This document shows positions 34,140 to 43,303 of a stretch of DNA of 64,000 nt, piece by piece (the stretch's first letter is position 1; each line of letters begins with the position of its first letter). Source of the stretch: Sphingobium sp. C100 (GTDB lineage Bacteria > Pseudomonadota > Alphaproteobacteria > Sphingomonadales > Sphingomonadaceae); assembly GCF_000508185.1 (NCBI RefSeq), contig NZ_AYOY01000143.1:44597-108596 (forward strand). The letters are read 5' to 3'. The notes below the pieces were generated by a model. That model saw only the letters and a program-made list of their open reading frames with translations, made no database searches and had not been told where the DNA came from. A program made the translations under genes and the position numbers.

Positions 34140-36638
34140 ATGAACAGAACAATATTTGCGACCGGAGTTTCCGTGTTGGCTCTAATGGGCACCGCCGGTC
34201 CGGCTTTGGCCCAGACAGCCTCAGCCGCAGCGGACGCGCCAGCCGCCAACAGCGCCGACATCATCGTCACGGCCAACAAGCGCGAGCAGTCGGTGAACAG
34301 CGTCGGCCTCACCATCACTGCGGCGTCCTCTGAGGAATTGTTGAACCGGGGGATATCCGGGCCGGCAGACCTTGCGAAGCTCGTTCCCGGCTTTACCTTC
34401 ACCCAGTCGATCTATTCGACGCCGGTCTTCACCCTGCGCGGCATCGGCCTTTATGATGCAACCTTCGGCGCGGCGCCCTCCGTGTCGGTCTATACCGACC
34501 AAATCCCGCGCAACGTGCCGGTGATGTCGGATGGCCTCGACCTCGATATCGAGCGGGTCGAAGTGCTCAAGGGCCCCCAAGGCACGTTGTTCGGGCAAAG
34601 CTCCACCGGCGGCGCCATCAACTATATCGTCGGCAAACCGACCGATGACTTCGCGGCCGGGTTCGACGCCTCTTATGAACGGTTCAACCGAGCCGAGCTG
34701 TCCGGTTTCGTCAGCGGTCCGCTGGCCGATGGCGTGCGCGCCCGTCTGGCGCTCAAGGGCGTTTCGGGTGGCGCGTGGCAGCACAGCCTGTCGCGGCCGA
34801 ACGATGAAAATGGCGACCAGCGGAAGTTCATGGGTCGGTTCACCCTGGACATCCAGCCGACCGAGAGCCTGAAGATCGAACTGATGGCGACCGGGTCGCG
34901 CGACCGGTCCGATCCGTTGGCTCCGCAATATGCAGGAACGACGCTCAACCTCTATCCGGACCAGGCCGCCGCCGATGCGTCGGGCAACCCCTATGCGCGG
35001 GTCGACGCCCAGCGCTATGCGGACCTCACGACGCCAACGTCGCCGGGCTATGACGCGTCTTTCGTCGGCCGCCAATCCGTTGTTGTCGGTCGGCTGAACG
35101 GTGCCGACCCTGTCAAGGCCGCCGGTGCGAACGCCGTCCTGGGTACGCCCATCAGCAGCAACGCCCGCGATGCCGAATGGACGGAGGGCCTTCTGGGACG
35201 ATCGCGCAACAGCTATTACCAGCTAGCCGGGCGCGCGGACCTCGATCTCAGCGACACGCTCAAGCTGACCTATCTCGCCGCTTTGGCAAAACAGAAGCTT
35301 GATTATAATCAGGATCTCGACGGCACGACCGCCCAAGTCGCCGACGTGCCGCTGTTCGGCGATGTCCGATCGTTCAACCAGGAACTCCGTTTGGCGCTGG
35401 ACACTGACAGGTTCAACGGCATCATCGGCGCAAGCTACGACAATCTGCGGACGTCGCAGAATAATTTCTTTTATCTGGGGGATTATTCCGCGAATGCTGA
35501 CCTCATTTCGGTCACGTTCAACGAGTTCGACTCACGGATGCGCAGCTATGGTCTGTTCGCGAACGGAGAGTTCAAGGTGACGCCGCAACTAACGGTGCAG
35601 GGCGGTATCCGCTATACGAAGAACAAGCAGGAGGCGACCTACTGCTACAGCGATCCGACCGGCACCGGCGCGGCCGTGCTGTTCGGTTCCGCGCTCAACA
35701 GCGTGCCGATCACGATTGCAGCGGGCCAATGCTTCCCGACGACCGGCGATCTTCTGCTGGGCACCGCGGCATCGACGCTCACGCCGGTTAACCAGAAGCT
35801 GACGGAGGATAACGTCTCCTTCCGTGTCGGCGCCAACTACAAGTTCGACGGTGGCACGCTGATCTACGCGACCGTTAGCCAGGGTTATAAGGCGGGCATT
35901 TTCTCGGCGATCGGGGCGTCGCGCGCGAACCAATATAGCCCGGCGACGCAGGAAAAGGTCATCGCCTATGAAGGCGGTTTCAAGGCGCCGTTCGCCAATG
36001 GGGCGCTGCAATTCAACGGTGCTGCCTTCTACTACGATTATTCCGACAAGCAGGTGCGTGGCCGCGTGCAGGACGTCGTTTTCGGCTTGCTGGAAAAGAT
36101 GCTGAACGTACCCAAATCCTATGTCTTCGGTCTGGAGGGCGAACTGGTTGCACGGCCGGCGCAAGGCCTGCGCATCAGCGCTGGCGCCACCTACCTCAAG
36201 AGCAAGGTCAAGTCTGACTATTCCGCGACGGCCGACGGCTTCGCCGTCTATAACGCGGCTGGCTATACCGGCAATTTCAAGGGGTCGGAACTGCCCTATA
36301 CGCCCAAATTCAGCGCCAATATCGACGCGCAATATAGCGTGCCGGTATCGGACAATCTGGAAGCATTTCTGGGCGGCGGGCTCACCTATCAGAGCAAGCA
36401 GAACACGACCTTCCACAATGACGGACTGCCGGCCGATGATTTCTATATCAAGGGCTATGCCTTGCTCGACGTACGGGCGGGGGTGAGCAGCAGCGATGGG
36501 CGGTGGCGTGCGAGTATCTATGGCCGCAACATCACGAACAAATCCTATGTGACCGCCATTTCGACCTATCTTGACACGCTTATTCGCTACCGGGGCAAGC
36601 CGACTGTCTATGGTCTTTCCCTTTCGTACAAATATTGA
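34140..36638 (+). CDS. TonB-dependent receptor 2
   Basis: 832 aa outer-membrane receptor, paralogous to receptor 1. The signal peptide ends near PALAQTA. DIIVTANKREQSVNSVGLTI opens the plug, which contains ERVEVLKGPQGTLFGQSSTGGAINYI. The barrel ends in YGLSLSYKY with terminal aromatic residue. GGGAGGTGAGG precedes the start. No operator palindrome lies directly upstream, so it is probably read from the promoter at about 31.6 kb with the monooxygenase and SDR. It probably imports a related or modified substrate. Confidence 0.92.
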   Translation: MNRTIFATGVSVLALMGTAGPALAQTASAAADAPAANSADIIVTANKREQSVNSVGLTITAASSEELLNRGISGPADLAKLVPGFTFTQSIYSTPVFTLRGIGLYDATFGAAPSVSVYTDQIPRNVPVMSDGLDLDIERVEVLKGPQGTLFGQSSTGGAINYIVGKPTDDFAAGFDASYERFNRAELSGFVSGPLADGVRARLALKGVSGGAWQHSLSRPNDENGDQRKFMGRFTLDIQPTESLKIELMATGSRDRSDPLAPQYAGTTLNLYPDQAAADASGNPYARVDAQRYADLTTPTSPGYDASFVGRQSVVVGRLNGADPVKAAGANAVLGTPISSNARDAEWTEGLLGRSRNSYYQLAGRADLDLSDTLKLTYLAALAKQKLDYNQDLDGTTAQVADVPLFGDVRSFNQELRLALDTDRFNGIIGASYDNLRTSQNNFFYLGDYSANADLISVTFNEFDSRMRSYGLFANGEFKVTPQLTVQGGIRYTKNKQEATYCYSDPTGTGAAVLFGSALNSVPITIAAGQCFPTTGDLLLGTAASTLTPVNQKLTEDNVSFRVGANYKFDGGTLIYATVSQGYKAGIFSAIGASRANQYSPATQEKVIAYEGGFKAPFANGALQFNGAAFYYDYSDKQVRGRVQDVVFGLLEKMLNVPKSYVFGLEGELVARPAQGLRISAGATYLKSKVKSDYSATADGFAVYNAAGYTGNFKGSELPYTPKFSANIDAQYSVPVSDNLEAFLGGGLTYQSKQNTTFHNDGLPADDFYIKGYALLDVRAGVSSSDGRWRASIYGRNITNKSYVTAISTYLDTLIRYRGKPTVYGLSLSYKY

Positions 36639-36650
36639 ACTCTCCCGCTG

Positions 36651-36686
36651 GGCGCGGTGGCCGATCCGGTCGCCGCGCCCTTCTTT
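36651..36686 (+). terminator. terminator-like hairpin inside the operon
   Basis: An 8-bp G+C stem (GGGCGCGG with CCGCGCCC) with a 14-base loop, followed by TTCTTT, 13 bp after the receptor 2 stop. The T run is imperfect, so it may be a partial terminator that sets the receptor transcript level above that of the downstream carboxylase genes. Confidence 0.6.
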
Positions 36687-36700
36687 ACCGGAAGGTGCCG

Positions 36701-37186
36701 ATGAACGGACATGATTTTCCTGATGCGCTGAAACAGCTGCTCGACGAGTTTTCGCGGTCGGGAATAAGAGAATTGCATATCCGCAAGCCGGATTTCGAAC
36801 TCTATCTATCGACTGAGGCGTCGGCCGCGCGTCCGCAGGCTGCAACGCCTGTCGCCGCGCCGGTATCGGCCCCGCCTGCTCAATCTGCGCCCGCTGCCAA
36901 GCCGGCATCGGCGCCTCTCACACCCGCATCCTCCCTGCCGGCCGACGCCGTCATCATCAAGGCGCCGAACCTTGGCACCTTCTACCGCGCGCCCAAGCCC
37001 GGCGCGGCCAACTATGTCGAGGTCGGATCGCAAGTGCAGGTCGGCGACGAACTGTGTCTGATCGAGGTGATGAAGCTCTTTACCGCCGTGCGCGCCAGCG
37101 CGTCGGGCACGGTCCACGCCGTCCTGGTCGAGGATGGCGCAATGGTCGAAGGTGGCCAACCCCTGTTTGCGCTGGTGAGGGACTGA
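36701..37186 (+). CDS. biotin carboxyl carrier protein (AccB-like), copy 2
   Basis: 161 aa carrier. An AccB-like N-terminal element (LLDEFSRSGIRELHIRKPDFELYL), an Ala/Pro-rich flexible linker (about residues 42-80) and a biotinyl domain with NLGTFYRAPKPG and the biotinylation motif IEVMKLF, Lys125. The domain is very similar to copy 1 at 2.7-3.2 kb, down to LCLIEVMKLFT. The stop overlaps the biotin carboxylase ATG as TGATG. It is therefore the primary partner of that carboxylase, and copy 1 presumably the partner of the distant carboxyltransferase. Confidence 0.92.
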   Translation: MNGHDFPDALKQLLDEFSRSGIRELHIRKPDFELYLSTEASAARPQAATPVAAPVSAPPAQSAPAAKPASAPLTPASSLPADAVIIKAPNLGTFYRAPKPGAANYVEVGSQVQVGDELCLIEVMKLFTAVRASASGTVHAVLVEDGAMVEGGQPLFALVRD

Positions 37187-38553
37187 TGCCGATCAAACGA
37201 CTTTTCGTGGCGAACCGGGGCGAAATCGCCCTTCGCATCGTTCGCGCAGCGCAGGCGCTTAATATCGAGACGGTGGTGGCCGTATCGGACGCCGACCGCG
37301 ACAGCGCGGCCGCGCGGCTGGCCGACCGCTCGATCGTGCTGGGGCCTGCCGCAGCGGCCAAATCCTATCTCGATCCGCGCCTGATCGTCCATGCGGCCAA
37401 GGAAAGCGGTTGCGACGGCCTGCATCCGGGCTATGGCTTCCTGTCGGAACGTGCGATCCTGCCGCGTCTGTGCGCACAGCATGGCATCGCCTTCGTCGGG
37501 CCGGAGCCTGATGTCATAGACGCGCTGGGCGATAAATTGCGCGCACGGGCGATGGCAGGAGCGGCGGGTGTGCCGTTGGTGCCGGGCAGCGAGTGCGTTG
37601 CCTCCTCCGCCGACGCGCGGCGGGAGGGTGACCGGATCGGCTATCCCGTCTTGCTCAAGGCCTCTGCGGGTGGCGGCGGGCGCGGCATGGTGATCGCCAA
37701 TAATGGCGACGAGGCGGAGGCCGGCTTCCATAAGGCGAGCGCCGAGGCGGTCGCCGCCTTTGGTGACGGCACCTTGTTCATGGAACGCTTCGTGCCGGAG
37801 GCGCGCCATGTCGAAGTCCAGTTGATGGGCGACGGAAATGGCCAGGTGCTGCATTTTGGAGAACGTGATTGCTCGGTCCAGCGTCGTTACCAGAAGCTGA
37901 TCGAAGAGGCGCCCTGCGCCGCCATGCCCGACCATCTGCGCCGACAACTGCATGAATCCGCCGTCGCACTGGCCGCCAGCGTGAAATATCGCAACGCCGG
38001 CACCGCCGAATTCCTGTTCGACGTCCAGCGGCAGGAATTCTACTTCATCGAGGTCAACGCCCGCATCCAGGTCGAACATCCGGTATCCGAAGCGATCACC
38101 GGTTTCGATCTAGTGCAGGAACAGATCCGTATCGCCGGCGGCGCTGGACTGTCTGTCAGCCAGCAGGATGTAGAGATTAACGGTCACGCCATCGAATGCC
38201 GCATCAATGCTGAAGATGCAGCGCGCGACTTCATGCCAAGCCCCGGTCGCATCACCCGCTGGGAGCCGCCCCAGGGTCCCGGTATCCGGCTGGACAGCCA
38301 TATGTCGGCTGGCGCCATGATCCCACCTTTCTACGACAGCATGGTAGGAAAATTGATCGTCCATGGCAGCGACCGGGCGGATGCGATTGCGCGGTTGGCC
38401 GACGCGATCGACAATTTCGTGGTGGAAGGCGTGCCGACGACGCTGCCGCTGCACCGCGCGATCATCGCCCATCCCGATTTCGTCGAGAACCGTATCCACA
38501 CACGCTGGCTCGAACAGGTTCTCCTCCCAGACTATGGAAAGAAGGCGGCATGA
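37186..38553 (+). CDS. biotin carboxylase (AccC-like) subunit
   Basis: 455 aa ATP-grasp enzyme that carboxylates biotin with ATP and bicarbonate. In order: KRLFVANRGEIALRI, HPGYGFLSE, the glycine-rich ATP loop KASAGGGGRGM, ERDCSVQRRYQKLIEEAP, and EVNARIQVEHPVSEAITG with the metal- and bicarbonate-binding Glu, Asn, Arg, Gln and Glu all retained; ECRINAED follows. The length is that of a free-standing AccC. It is unlikely to be the fatty-acid AccC because no acyl-CoA-type carboxyltransferase accompanies it, and because its neighbours are catabolic. Coupled to BCCP 2 upstream (TGATG) and the carrier-like gene downstream (ATGA). Confidence 0.93.
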   Translation: MPIKRLFVANRGEIALRIVRAAQALNIETVVAVSDADRDSAAARLADRSIVLGPAAAAKSYLDPRLIVHAAKESGCDGLHPGYGFLSERAILPRLCAQHGIAFVGPEPDVIDALGDKLRARAMAGAAGVPLVPGSECVASSADARREGDRIGYPVLLKASAGGGGRGMVIANNGDEAEAGFHKASAEAVAAFGDGTLFMERFVPEARHVEVQLMGDGNGQVLHFGERDCSVQRRYQKLIEEAPCAAMPDHLRRQLHESAVALAASVKYRNAGTAEFLFDVQRQEFYFIEVNARIQVEHPVSEAITGFDLVQEQIRIAGGAGLSVSQQDVEINGHAIECRINAEDAARDFMPSPGRITRWEPPQGPGIRLDSHMSAGAMIPPFYDSMVGKLIVHGSDRADAIARLADAIDNFVVEGVPTTLPLHRAIIAHPDFVENRIHTRWLEQVLLPDYGKKAA

Positions 38554-38978
38554 CGGAAAACAATGCTGCGATCGCGGCAATCGATGATGCCCGCGCGTTG
38601 CTCGACACATTGCTGACCAGCGGCTGGCAGCAACTGCATGTCGCGTCCGGCGACACGGAGATTTTCCTGGCGCGCAAGGACGGCGGGATCAATCCGATGC
38701 GGGTCGTTGCGCAGCGGCCAGCCCCCGCGATTGCCGCGCCCGCGGCGCAGGTCGGTCCGGAAACCGCAGTGCCCGCCCCCCATGTCGCCACGCTGGAACA
38801 TGCTCTGGCCGTCGGTACGCATGTAACTGCCGGGCAGACCGTGGCAACCGTGCGGGTGCTGGACGAGAGGGAGGACGTGGCCGCGCCGGTTTCCGGTATG
38901 ATCGTCCGCGTGGATGCGGAGCCGGGTGCGCTGCTGGAATATGGCGTGACATTGCTGTCGATCGCGGTGGCTGCATGA
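38550..38978 (+). CDS. biotinyl/lipoyl-domain protein lacking the modified lysine (third carrier-like subunit)
   Basis: 142 aa. The N-terminus (LLDTLLTSGWQQLHVASGDTEIFLARK) matches the AccB-like element of both true carriers, and the C-terminal half has a biotinyl-like fold (PHVATLEHALAVGTHVTAGQTVA ... AAPVSGMIVRV). But the thumb segment YRxPKPG is missing, and the motif EVMKL is replaced by RVLDE, so Asp105 stands where the biotinylated lysine should be. It cannot carry biotin at that position. It may be a structural subunit, a decoy for assembly or a decaying duplicate; tight ATGA coupling on both sides argues for a retained role. Confidence 0.78.
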   Translation: MTENNAAIAAIDDARALLDTLLTSGWQQLHVASGDTEIFLARKDGGINPMRVVAQRPAPAIAAPAAQVGPETAVPAPHVATLEHALAVGTHVTAGQTVATVRVLDEREDVAAPVSGMIVRVDAEPGALLEYGVTLLSIAVAA

Positions 38979-40399
38979 TGGGTGCGGCAATTGAAAAAGT
39001 CGCGGTTTGTGGCGCTGGGGCGATGGGATCTGGCATCGCACAGGTTGCGGCGCAGGCCGGCGCATCGGTCCTGATCTTCGATGTCAACGCCCAGGCGCTG
39101 GAAACGAGCCGAACCCGCATATTGGCGGATCTCGACAAGCTCGCCGCACGCGGCAAGCTGTCGGAGGATGAGGCGCGCGCGATCGGCGAGCGGATGCAAT
39201 GGGTTTCGGCGCTCGATGCGCTTGCTGACCGCGAACTGGTGATCGAGGCGATTATCGAGGATGCGGGCATCAAGGGCGAGTTGTTCGAGCGGATCGAGGC
39301 GATCATATCGCCGGACGCGCTTATCGCCACCAACACATCGTCGCTGCCGATATCCCGCCTGGCGCAGGGCTTGAAGCAGCCGGAGCGGTTCGTCGGGATG
39401 CATTTCTTCAATCCGGCGACGGTGATGAAACTGGTCGAGGTGATTTCCGGCGCAGCGACCGACCCAGCGGTGGCCAAGCGGATCAAGGCGGCGGCGGAAA
39501 GCTGGGGCAAGGTTGCGATTCCCGTCGCGGACGTCCCCGGTTTCATCGTCAACCGCGTCGCGCGGCCCTTCTATGGCGAGGCCTTCACCGCGTTGAATGA
39601 AGGCGCGGCGGATGCGTCCGCCATCGACGCCCTGTTCCGCGCAGCGGGCTTTCGCATGGGGCCGCTGGAACTGACTGATCTGATCGGCCAGGACGTCAAT
39701 TTCGCGGTCGCCCGCTCGGTCTTCGATTCCTATTTCGGCCGCGCCCGCTTCGTGCCGCAACTGCGCCAGGCGGCGCTCGTCGATGCTGGCTGGTTCGGGC
39801 GAAAGACGGGCAGGGGCGTCTATGACTATCGCGACGGCGCGATCAAGCCTGTCGATCCGCAAGCGGCGGACGCACCCGTCACAGACGTGCAGCGGCAAGC
39901 GGTAGCGGTGCTGACGGATGCAGCGCCTGGCACCTTCTTGCGTTGTGGCGCGCTTTTCGTGGGCATGACCCGGGGCCTGACCGCGCGCCAGGAAAGTCGC
40001 ATATTGGGCGCGCCGGTCATCCTGTTCGACTGGTCCCCGGCCGACGCCACCGGCCCGATCGGTTTTACCCTGTCTGAAGAAAGCGCACATCCAGACGCAC
40101 TTGGTCTGCTGGCCGCGCAATCACGCGCGGGCGTTGAAATTGCTGACCGGCCGGGCATGATCGTCGCGCGCACGCTGGCGCAGCTCGCTAACGCCGCCGC
40201 CGACGCCGTGCTCGAACAAGTGGCGGACGAGCAGGGTATCGACGCGGCGCTTCGTTACGGCGCCAACTATCCCTATGGCCCCTTCGCCTGGGCCGACCGC
40301 TACGGACGGGGCGCGCTTGTCAGCCTGCTCGACAACATTGCGGACGGCACTGGCGAGACCCTGTACCGGCCATCCCATTATCTGAGGAACGGCGCATGA
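38975..40399 (+). CDS. 3-hydroxyacyl-CoA dehydrogenase, PaaH-like
   Basis: 474 aa NAD-dependent dehydrogenase. The N-terminal Rossmann domain has CGAGAMGSG, the catalytic region HFFNPATVMKLVEV and PGFIVNRV. A second 3HCDH C-terminal domain ends in NYPYGPFAWADRYGRGALVSLLDNI. The two-C-domain layout and length match PaaH-type enzymes, which oxidise 3-hydroxyadipyl-CoA in phenylacetate breakdown. With the following PaaF-like hydratase it gives two steps of beta-oxidation on a probably dicarboxylic or branched acyl-CoA. No thiolase is in the window. Confidence 0.88.
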   Translation: MMGAAIEKVAVCGAGAMGSGIAQVAAQAGASVLIFDVNAQALETSRTRILADLDKLAARGKLSEDEARAIGERMQWVSALDALADRELVIEAIIEDAGIKGELFERIEAIISPDALIATNTSSLPISRLAQGLKQPERFVGMHFFNPATVMKLVEVISGAATDPAVAKRIKAAAESWGKVAIPVADVPGFIVNRVARPFYGEAFTALNEGAADASAIDALFRAAGFRMGPLELTDLIGQDVNFAVARSVFDSYFGRARFVPQLRQAALVDAGWFGRKTGRGVYDYRDGAIKPVDPQAADAPVTDVQRQAVAVLTDAAPGTFLRCGALFVGMTRGLTARQESRILGAPVILFDWSPADATGPIGFTLSEESAHPDALGLLAAQSRAGVEIADRPGMIVARTLAQLANAAADAVLEQVADEQGIDAALRYGANYPYGPFAWADRYGRGALVSLLDNIADGTGETLYRPSHYLRNGA

Positions 40400-41178
40400 G
40401 CGACATGCAGGATATTTTGCTGGTCGAGGAGGTCGGCGCCCACGGGCTGCTGTTGCGCCTCAACAGGCCGGAGAAGCGCAACGCGCTGGCGACCGACCTG
40501 CTCGGGCGGGTTGCAGACGCGCTGGACGCCGCCGCCGCTGATCCAGCCATCCGTGCGGCCGTCATCACCGGCGCAGACCGTTTCTTTGCCGCCGGGGCGG
40601 ACATCAAGGAATTGGCGTCGCGCGACACGGGCGGCGCACTGGCCGATCCCCGCCCGGCAATCTGGGCGCGCATCCGCAGCTTTGCCAAACCGTTGATCGC
40701 GGCGGTCGAGGGCTGGTCGCTGGGTGCCGGGAACGAACTCGTCATGTGCTGCGACCTGGTCGTGGCTGGCGAGAGCGCGAAATTCGGCCAGCCCGAAACC
40801 AACCTGGGTATCATTCCGGGCGCGGGCGGCACGGCTGTTCTACCACGACTGGTAGGCCGCAGCCGGGCGATGCGTATGGTTCTGCTCGGCGATCCCCTGT
40901 CCGCCGCTGAAGCGTTGCAGGCGGGTCTTATTGCCGAGGTGGTCGAGGATGGTCAGGCGCTACCCGTCGCGCTGGAGCTAGCGACCCGCATAGCCGACCG
41001 CGCGCCGCTGGCGATGCAGCAGGGCAAAGCCATGGTCCGCGCGACCTTCGAAACGCATCAGTCCGCGCATCTGCTGCTGGAGCGCCAGGCCTTTTCCGCG
41101 CTGTTCGGCACCGCCGACAAGCGCGAAGGCACCACCGCCTTCTTCGAGAAGCGCAACCCGCAATGGACCGGCGCATGA
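40396..41178 (+). CDS. enoyl-CoA hydratase, PaaF-like
   Basis: 260 aa crotonase. Both hydratase glutamates are present: GNELVMCCD (Glu144 equivalent) and [16 protein letters not shown] (Glu164 equivalent), so true hydration is expected, unlike the two other crotonases of the regulon. It overlaps the dehydrogenase stop as ATGA and the bioB start likewise. The pair resembles paaF/paaH order of aromatic and dicarboxylate beta-oxidation clusters. Confidence 0.9.
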   Translation: MSDMQDILLVEEVGAHGLLLRLNRPEKRNALATDLLGRVADALDAAAADPAIRAAVITGADRFFAAGADIKELASRDTGGALADPRPAIWARIRSFAKPLIAAVEGWSLGAGNELVMCCDLVVAGESAKFGQPETNLGIIPGAGGTAVLPRLVGRSRAMRMVLLGDPLSAAEALQAGLIAEVVEDGQALPVALELATRIADRAPLAMQQGKAMVRATFETHQSAHLLLERQAFSALFGTADKREGTTAFFEKRNPQWTGA

Positions 41179-42170
41179 ACCATCTGTCCCTGATCGACTC
41201 CGCGTCTGTCGCACCGCTGCCCGACATTTCGCGCGATGGCATCGCCGCCCTCTTCGAGCTGCCCTTCCTGGACCTTGTGGCGCAGGCCCATGCCGTGCAT
41301 CTGCGCCACCATCCTCGCAACGCCGTGCAACTGTCCACTTTGCTGTCCATCAAGACCGGCGGCTGCGCGGAGGATTGCGGCTATTGCAGCCAGTCCGCCT
41401 TCGCCAAGAGCGGGGTCAAGGCGGAAAAGCTGATCGATGCTGACACGGTGGTAGCCGCCGCGCAGGAAGCGAAGGCCGCGGGGTCCGGTCGTTTCTGCAT
41501 GGGTGCGGCCTGGCGCGAGCCTAAGGCGCGCGACATGCCCGCGCTGCTCGACATGGTCCGGCGGGTGAAGGAACTGGGCCTGGAAACCTGCATGACACTG
41601 GGTATGCTTAGCAGCGAGCAGGCCGACGCCTTGGCGGAGGCAGGACTTGATTATTACAACCATAATATCGACACCAGCCCCGAACACTATGCCAACGTCA
41701 TCACCACCCGCAGCTTTCAGGACCGGCTCGATACGCTCGACCATGTGCGGCGGTCGGGCATGGCGGTGTGCTGCGGCGGCATCCTTGGGATGGGCGAAAC
41801 GCGGGAGGACCGCATCGGCTTCCTCCATGCCCTCGCCACCTTGCCCGAACCGCCCGACAGCGTCCCGCTGAACGCGCTGGTTCCGATTTCCGGCACCGTG
41901 CTGGGCGACATGCTGGCCGACACGCCACTGGCGCGGATCGACGAGATCGAATTTATACGCACCGTCGCGGCGGCGCGGATCACCATGCCGCACAGCGTCG
42001 TCCGCCTTTCGGCCGGCCGCGAAAGCATGAGCGAGGCAGGGCAGGCGCTCTGCTTCATGGCTGGCGCCAATTCGATCTTCACCGGCGACCGTCTGCTGAC
42101 CACGGGCAATAATGGAGGTGATGCCGACGCGGCATTATTTGCCAAGCTCGGTCTGGGGCCATCAATCTAA
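41175..42170 (+). CDS. bioB: biotin synthase
   Basis: 331 aa radical-SAM enzyme inserting sulfur into dethiobiotin. The [4Fe-4S] motif [12 protein letters not shown] (CxxxCxxC), [20 protein letters not shown] and the VRLSAGRE segment, whose arginine ligates the [2Fe-2S] cluster, are all canonical. No other bio gene is present. It lies inside the operon, with its ATG at 41175 overlapping the hydratase stop, after the biotin carboxylase and two carrier-type genes. A dedicated supply of biotin when the biotin enzyme is induced is the obvious explanation. Confidence 0.95.
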   Translation: MNHLSLIDSASVAPLPDISRDGIAALFELPFLDLVAQAHAVHLRHHPRNAVQLSTLLSIKTGGCAEDCGYCSQSAFAKSGVKAEKLIDADTVVAAAQEAKAAGSGRFCMGAAWREPKARDMPALLDMVRRVKELGLETCMTLGMLSSEQADALAEAGLDYYNHNIDTSPEHYANVITTRSFQDRLDTLDHVRRSGMAVCCGGILGMGETREDRIGFLHALATLPEPPDSVPLNALVPISGTVLGDMLADTPLARIDEIEFIRTVAAARITMPHSVVRLSAGRESMSEAGQALCFMAGANSIFTGDRLLTTGNNGGDADAALFAKLGLGPSI

Positions 42171-42176
42171 GGTGAG

Positions 42177-43160
42177 ATGACATTGCGCACCCGCGTCACG
42201 GATCTGCTTGGCATCCGCTATCCGATCGTGCAGGGCGGGATGCAGAATGTCGGCTATGCCCAATTGGCAGCGGCCGTCTCCAATGCTGGCGGTCTAGGGG
42301 TGATAACCGCCTTGACCTTCGCCGATCCGGGCGCTCTGGCGCGGGAGATTGCCGCGTGTAGGGCGCTGACGCGCGCGCCCTTCGGCGTTAACATCTCCGT
42401 ATTTCCGACGATGCGTCCGCCGGACTATGACGCCATCGTGGACGCGATCGCCGACGGCGGCGTGGGCATCGTTGAAACCGCCGGCACGCCAGAGGTGCGG
42501 GCGGTGTGGGATCTGCTCTTCGCCCGCGGCATACGGGTCATCCACAAATGCACCTCAGTCCGCCATGCTGTGTCGTCGGAACGCTATGGCGTCCATGCCG
42601 TGTCGATCGACGGCTTCGAATGCGCAGGGCATCCGGGCGAGGATGATGTGCCGGGCCTGGTTCTGATCCCCGCCGCTGTCGATCGCCTTTCCGTGCCGGT
42701 GCTGGCAAGCGGCGGAATTGCAGATGGTCGCGGTCTGGCGGCGGCGCTGGCGCTCGGCGCCGACGGAGTGACCATGGGCACGCGCTTCTGCGCGACGCGC
42801 GAGGCGCCGATCCACGACAATGTGAAACAGGCCTATATCGACAAGGATGAACGGGAAACCGACATCCTCTTTCGGCCGTTCCGCAATTCCGCCCGAGTCG
42901 GCCGCAACGCCATCTCGACCGAAGTGCTGCGCCGAACCTCTCAGCCGAATGCGGTCTTTGCCGAGGTGGCGGAACTGGTGAGCGGGCAGCGCGGCAAGGC
43001 GCTGCTGCAATCGGGTGAGATCGACAGCGGCGTTTATTGGGCCAGCATGGCGCAGGGGTTGATTCACGACATACCCAGTTGCGGCGACCTGATCGACCGC
43101 ATGGTCGTCGATGCACGCGCGATCGTCGCGGAGCGCCTGGCAGCCATGGTCAGCGACTGA
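42177..43160 (+). CDS. nitronate monooxygenase (2-nitropropane dioxygenase) family flavoprotein
   Basis: 327 aa FMN-binding TIM barrel: IRYPIVQGGMQNVG, AAAVSNAGGLGVI, DGFECAGHPGEDD with the family's active-site histidine, and PVLASGGIADGRGLAAAL for FMN phosphate. The annotation name is broad: the same family includes the Mycobacterium steroid enzyme IpdC, which acts on a CoA ester. Given its place at the end of a CoA-ester degrading operon, an enoyl-CoA or ketone reductase-like role seems more likely than nitronate oxidation, but is not shown. Confidence 0.83.
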   Translation: MTLRTRVTDLLGIRYPIVQGGMQNVGYAQLAAAVSNAGGLGVITALTFADPGALAREIAACRALTRAPFGVNISVFPTMRPPDYDAIVDAIADGGVGIVETAGTPEVRAVWDLLFARGIRVIHKCTSVRHAVSSERYGVHAVSIDGFECAGHPGEDDVPGLVLIPAAVDRLSVPVLASGGIADGRGLAAALALGADGVTMGTRFCATREAPIHDNVKQAYIDKDERETDILFRPFRNSARVGRNAISTEVLRRTSQPNAVFAEVAELVSGQRGKALLQSGEIDSGVYWASMAQGLIHDIPSCGDLIDRMVVDARAIVAERLAAMVSD

Positions 43161-43170
43161 CGAGCGCGTC

Positions 43171-43287
43171 TTAGCGCGCCCGAGCGATCAGCACCACGCA
43201 TTTGCCGACATGTTCGTGCGCAAGCATAGCGCCTAGCCCCACCGGGCGAGCAAGTCGTTCCGGCCCGAAATGGGTTCTCCGTTCCTT
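43171..43287 (-). pseudogene. remnant of an MDR/alcohol dehydrogenase C-terminus
   Basis: A 38-codon frame without a start that ends HEHVGKCVVLIARAR. The phrase LAHEHVGKCVV resembles the last strand of medium-chain dehydrogenases (typically EHVGKIVV). It follows the crotonase gene on the same strand, so it may be what is left of a deleted downstream gene. Short and therefore uncertain. Confidence 0.35.
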
Positions 43288-43303
43288 TCATGCTATTCCG
43301 CCG

